A stretch of DNA of 9,500 nucleotides from JABFRJ01 sp031379035 (GTDB taxonomy: Bacteria; Pseudomonadota; Alphaproteobacteria; Rhizobiales; Hyphomicrobiaceae), in NCBI GenBank assembly GCA_031379035.1, contig JANNEU010000099.1:1-9500 (forward strand), written 5' to 3'. The translations under genes were made by a program, and so were the position numbers. Each line of letters starts with the position of its first letter. Within the stretch, counting starts at the first letter, position 1. Under the pieces are notes generated by a model. That model had not been told where the DNA came from. It worked only from the letters and a program-made list of their open reading frames with translations, and made no database searches. Of the stretch, positions 7,268 to 9,500 are shown piece after piece.

Positions 7268-7284
7268 TTAGTCAAGTGGACTAA
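7268..7284. promoter_or_regulatory. Inverted repeat, probable antitoxin operator
   Basis: TTAGTC (7268-7273) and GACTAA (7279-7284) are exact inverted arms around the 5-nt spacer AAGTG, whose inner A/T also pair. The site lies 16-32 nt before the antitoxin start, next to the likely transcription start, which is where Phd/YefM antitoxins bind to autoregulate. Binding itself is inferred from position and symmetry. Confidence 0.6.
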
Positions 7285-7287
7285 TAT

Positions 7288-7316
7288 GAAATAAGGCGTG
7301 ATTGGCTGTTCGTCAA
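7288..7316 (-). promoter_or_regulatory. Possible promoter of the VapC-type toxin-antitoxin operon
   Basis: Read leftwards, TTGACG (7316-7311) is a near-perfect -35 box, and a 17-nt spacer leads to TATTTC (7293-7288), a poor -10 that matches consensus at three positions. An alternative -10, TATTAG, overlaps the operator arm but is too far from this -35. Initiation from the first pair would fall inside the inverted repeat at about 7281. Confidence 0.35.
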
Positions 7317-7408
7317 GGTGCGCGGAGGTGTCGAGGGTTGGAGCACCATTTGACGGCGTCGCGGCTTAGTGAACTTCTGCTGCACGGTGCCACGGCATGG
7401 AGCGTGAC

Positions 7409-7753
7409 ATGGACGACGCGGACATCAAGGAGATCTTCGCATGCCTCGGTGCGGTGACCGTTAAGCGGCTATTTGGCGGCAAAGGGGTCTATCACCGCGG
7501 GGTGATTGTCGGCGCGATCATGGATGGCGAGGTGCTGCTCAAGGCCGACGCCGAAACCGAGCCGCAGTTTGCGGCCGCCGGTGCCACCCAATGGACCTAC
7601 GAGTTCAAGCGCGGCAAGACGATCCGCATGCCCTACTGGAGCATTCCAACCGATGCCGTGGATGATCCGGACGCGCTGGCGATATGGGTAAAGCTCGCGT
7701 TTGCGGCGGGACGGCGCGCGGCGGGGAAAGGTGGGCGGGGTGGTGGGAAGTGA
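7409..7753 (+). CDS. TfoX/Sxy N-terminal domain protein
   Basis: A protein of 114 residues from ATG 7409, which is preferred because GGAG (7399-7402) lies 6 nt before it; ATG 7397 would add four residues but has no good ribosome site. The body matches the TfoX N-terminal domain: a basic RLFGGKGVYHRG stretch near residues 20-31, then VGAIMDGEVLLKAD (33-46), FKRGKTIRMPYW (66-77) and a final helix DPDALAIWVKLAFAAGRRA (86-104). The C-terminal TfoX domain of gammaproteobacterial competence regulators is absent, as is usual in alphaproteobacterial members. A role in competence should not be assumed. The tail is glycine/lysine-rich (105-114). It sits alone between two toxin-antitoxin modules, divergent from the first. 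Confidence 0.88.
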   Translation: MDDADIKEIFACLGAVTVKRLFGGKGVYHRGVIVGAIMDGEVLLKADAETEPQFAAAGATQWTYEFKRGKTIRMPYWSIPTDAVDDPDALAIWVKLAFAAGRRAAGKGGRGGGK

Positions 7754-7899
7754 TGGGGGATGCTTGCCGTGATCGCCGGGACTGTTGCCGGTGACGGAGG
7801 CTTTCCCGGCCCCTAGATGCCTTGAGTTGCCGATCTCGTACATTGTTGAGGTTTCCGCAATGGTTGTGTCATGAAGTCAGCGCGTGTGGCGGGGCGACC

Positions 7900-8181
7900 A
7901 TGCAAACCGACGAGTTCGAGTGGGACGACGACAAGGCGGTGCAAAACGTTGCAAAGCACCGCATCACGTTCGAAGAGGCGACGTTTGCTTTCGACGACCG
8001 GCATGCCTTTGAGGAGGACGATGTGTCGATGCGCTACGGCGAACTGCGGACCAAGCGCATCGCCTTGAGCGGACAGCGCCTGCTGGTTGTGATATATACT
8101 GAGCGTCGTCAACGGATACGGATAGTCTCAGCCCGAGAGGCCGAACCTCATGAGCACGTCATCTACGACCTCAATCGATGA
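7900..8181 (+). CDS. brnT: BrnT-family type II toxin
   Basis: A 93-residue protein, the usual length of BrnT ribonuclease toxins. ATG 7900 is chosen because the product then starts just before FEWDDDKA (6-13), the conserved BrnT opening; the ribosome site (GGGG, 5 nt upstream) is modest. The motif KHRITFEEATFAFDD (18-32) and the C-terminal LLVVIYTERRQRIRIVSARE (64-83), with its run of basic residues, are characteristic of the RelE-like BrnT fold. BrnT blocks growth by cutting RNA and is neutralised by a downstream antitoxin, usually the ribbon-helix-helix protein BrnA. Here the following gene overlaps it by 32 nt and encodes an HTH protein instead. Confidence 0.9.
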   Translation: MQTDEFEWDDDKAVQNVAKHRITFEEATFAFDDRHAFEEDDVSMRYGELRTKRIALSGQRLLVVIYTERRQRIRIVSAREAEPHEHVIYDLNR

Positions 8182-8455
8182 CCTTGCCGACCCGGAAGCT
8201 GATGCGGTGTGGCGCAAGGTGCCGCGGTCGCGCGTGCTGCGGCGCTGGATGAAGCTGACGGTCGAGGAATTCGCCGAGCGCTACGGTTTGCCCGTGGACG
8301 TGTTGCGCGCCTGGGAGGATGGAACCGCCCAGCCGGACGCCGTGGCCGAGGCCTTTCTGCTCGCCATCGCTCGCGAGCCAGAGGTGATTGCGAAAGCACT
8401 CGCGCCGCGCGAGCCGCGGGGGACTGCGACGCAGGCTGAGGCGGCTGCGGAGTGA
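8150..8455 (+). CDS. Helix-turn-helix protein, probable antitoxin of the BrnT-like toxin
   Basis: A 101-residue protein starting at ATG 8150, with GAGAGG (8135-8140) 9 nt upstream, inside the end of the toxin gene. Residues about 36-80 form an XRE/HigA-like helix-turn-helix: LTVEEFAERYGLPVDVLRAW (36-55), then EDGTAQPD and a long helix AVAEAFLLAIAREPEVIAKAL (64-84). The first 35 residues, acidic then basic (WRKVPRSRVLRRW, 21-33), could contact the toxin. The 32-nt overlap implies coupled translation and a shared operon, and proteins of this type commonly repress their own operon. It is not a BrnA (no ribbon-helix-helix motif). The antitoxin role is inferred from position. Confidence 0.78.
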   Translation: MSTSSTTSIDDLADPEADAVWRKVPRSRVLRRWMKLTVEEFAERYGLPVDVLRAWEDGTAQPDAVAEAFLLAIAREPEVIAKALAPREPRGTATQAEAAAE

Positions 8456-8687
8456 TGGTGGGAGCGTTCTCACTAAAAATTTACACGCATCCAGCTTGCA
8501 ACAGCGTCCGCTTGTGCTCTGACAGCGCCGACTACAGATCAGAGAAGAACAAAACGGTGTGGGCCACCACCGGCCATTGTGAGTTGTCGCCGATCCGTCC
8601 GCTGTCCGACTTATCGCGCTTGCACAGCGGACTGCCGATGTTGTTGAATGATCTAGTCTTAGATGAGCTATCGAGGGGGAGGCGCAC
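8456..8687. other. Intergenic region upstream of TIR-YaaW gene
   Basis: 232 nt with no supported gene; the ORF at 8452-8691 has no recognisable product and ends on the next gene's ribosome site. Base composition falls here from the GC-rich pattern of the left side, beginning with AAAAATTTA at 8475-8483. The region contains an exact inverted repeat (8597-8605 and 8624-8632). The ribosome site GGGGGAGG (8675-8682) of the TIR gene closes it. No confident -35/-10 pair was found. Confidence 0.55.
8597..8632. repeat. Inverted repeat upstream of TIR gene
   Basis: GTCCGCTGT (8597-8605) and ACAGCGGAC (8624-8632) are exact 9-bp inverted arms separated by 18 nt, ending 55 nt before the TTG start. It could be an operator for a dimeric regulator or an RNA hairpin in the leader. 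There is no T-run after it, so it is not a typical terminator. Confidence 0.55.
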
Positions 8688-9500
8688 TTGACGGACGTGT
8701 TCATCAGCTATTCGCAGAAGGATCGTCAATTGACGGAAAGGCTGGCCTCCCAGCTTGAAGCCCGAGGCTACTCGGTGTGGTGGGATACTGACCTCCAGCC
8801 AACCGGATCGTTTCACGAAGCGATCAACGAAGAGTTGGGTTCATCGAAGGCTGTTGTCGTAATTTGGACTAATGCCTCGGCAAATTCGGATTACGTGAAG
8901 AAGGAAATTACTGCCGCCAGGGCCGCCGGAAAGCTCTACTCGACTCACGGCCCAGGCTTCGATCCTGGCAAAGGCATCCCAGCCCCTTACAACGAAACTC
9001 ATACCATTGCGGTGGAAGATGTAGACGTGTTGGCAAACGCGTTTATGCGGAATCGAATCCCACCGTCACGGCGGCAAGGGCGGGACAAAATTACCTCCGA
9101 GCGACTAAACAGCGAAGATCTGCTATCATTCCTCAGCGTTTGCACGAACGAAGAACTGGACCCTCTCGTCGAGTTGATTAACAAGGCCGTGACGACGAAC
9201 CTATTTGCTAGCCCAAAGTACGAACAATTCTCTCCAGATCATCAACAATACCTCGATCAAGTCGACCTGCAATTTCGATCCTCAGCTGCCAACGATTTCA
9301 AACTCATCTTCGGTAAAGAGCCCCCGTCGTATAGACAGGTTCTGCTGCAAGTTGCTAGCAAGCGGAAGCTTCAAGGCGATCCAAACAGAGGCGTGCCAGA
9401 GTTGGAGCGTCAAATCTACAATGCGAGGTACTCCGAGCTACTGGCAAAAATAAGCGAGGCCATACCAGAAGGAGAGAAAGAAGCGTTTCTTAACCGGTTG
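8688..9500 (+). CDS. TIR-domain protein with YaaW-like (UPF0174) C-terminal region (5' part, runs off the edge)
   Basis: 271 codons, open to the right edge. The start is TTG 8688, preceded by GGAGG with a 5-nt spacer; the in-frame TGA at 8664 and the lack of any ATG between leave only TTG 8688 or GTG 8697. Residues 1 to about 112 are a TIR domain: DVFISYSQKDR (3-13), LEARGYSVWWDTDL (23-36), AVVVIWTNAS (55-64), then SDYVKKEITAARAAGKL (67-83). E73 is in the position of the NADase catalytic Glu. Residues about 140-271 resemble E. coli YaaW as I remember it: LNSEDLLSFLSVCTNEELDP (140-159), YRQVLLQVASKRKLQGD (215-231), then helices ending KEAFLNRL (264-271). TIR domains in bacteria often deplete NAD+ or make signalling nucleotides during phage infection; YaaW's function is unknown. 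GC is near 50% and codons such as AGA, CTA and ATA appear, unlike the genes to the left. A defence role is inference. Confidence 0.82.
   Translation, partial: MTDVFISYSQKDRQLTERLASQLEARGYSVWWDTDLQPTGSFHEAINEELGSSKAVVVIWTNASANSDYVKKEITAARAAGKLYSTHGPGFDPGKGIPAPYNETHTIAVEDVDVLANAFMRNRIPPSRRQGRDKITSERLNSEDLLSFLSVCTNEELDPLVELINKAVTTNLFASPKYEQFSPDHQQYLDQVDLQFRSSAANDFKLIFGKEPPSYRQVLLQVASKRKLQGDPNRGVPELERQIYNARYSELLAKISEAIPEGEKEAFLNRL

Noticed and set aside
7775..7810. GCCGGG/CCCGGC arms after the TfoX gene as a terminator
   Set aside because: Arms are 6 bp with a 24-nt loop and no following T-run; too weak to call.
7841..7862. CATTG/CAATG inverted arms upstream of the BrnT-like gene as an operator
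   Set aside because: Only 5 bp with a 12-nt spacer and no clear promoter around it.
8452..8691. Small + strand ORF of 79 codons between the HTH antitoxin and the TIR gene
   Set aside because: Its start overlaps the antitoxin stop, which is superficially coupled, but the product has no recognisable pattern and its last codons are the ribosome site of the TIR gene. Treated as intergenic.

Overview
The window is high-GC DNA (about 60-65% by eye over most of its length) with ordinary bacterial genes, good Shine-Dalgarno sites and many alanine-rich products. A carboxynorspermidine/saccharopine-type dehydrogenase, SelO, a DUF2076 protein and periplasmic glucosaminidase-like proteins together suggest an alphaproteobacterium. 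Genus cannot be read from the sequence.

The left two thirds (1-6403) look like stable chromosome. The 5' end of a polyamine-type (carboxynorspermidine dehydrogenase-like) gene runs leftwards off the edge. A 316-nt intergenic region separates it from two tandem rightward paralogues (767-2080 and 2123-3220). Each paralogue is an exported glucosaminidase-like protein with a Pro/Ala-rich linker and the same C-terminal module of about 74 residues. selO (3307-4791) follows, then a convergent, leftward enoyl-CoA hydratase/isomerase-family gene (4808-5599) that lacks the usual hydratase glutamates. A leftward DUF2076 gene (5699-6403) is separated from it by a perfect 34-bp palindrome with a T-run, which is its terminator.

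The right third (6594-9500) is accessory in character. It holds a Phd/YefM-type antitoxin and VapC-type PIN toxin pair (leftward, GTGA stop/start overlap, with an inverted-repeat operator upstream), a single-domain TfoX N-terminal protein, and a BrnT-like toxin overlapping an HTH protein in the place where BrnA is expected. After a 232-nt gap comes the 5' part of a distinctly lower-GC gene starting at TTG 8688. Its N-terminus is a TIR domain with a candidate NADase glutamate. The region after it resembles E. coli YaaW (UPF0174). It runs off the right edge.

The TIR-YaaW gene is the best candidate for an undescribed system. It has a foreign composition, sits beside two toxin-antitoxin modules, and joins a known immune NADase fold to a family of unknown function. 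The genes that would complete such a system, if any, lie to the right of the window. No integrase, insertion sequence, tRNA, rRNA or CRISPR array was seen.
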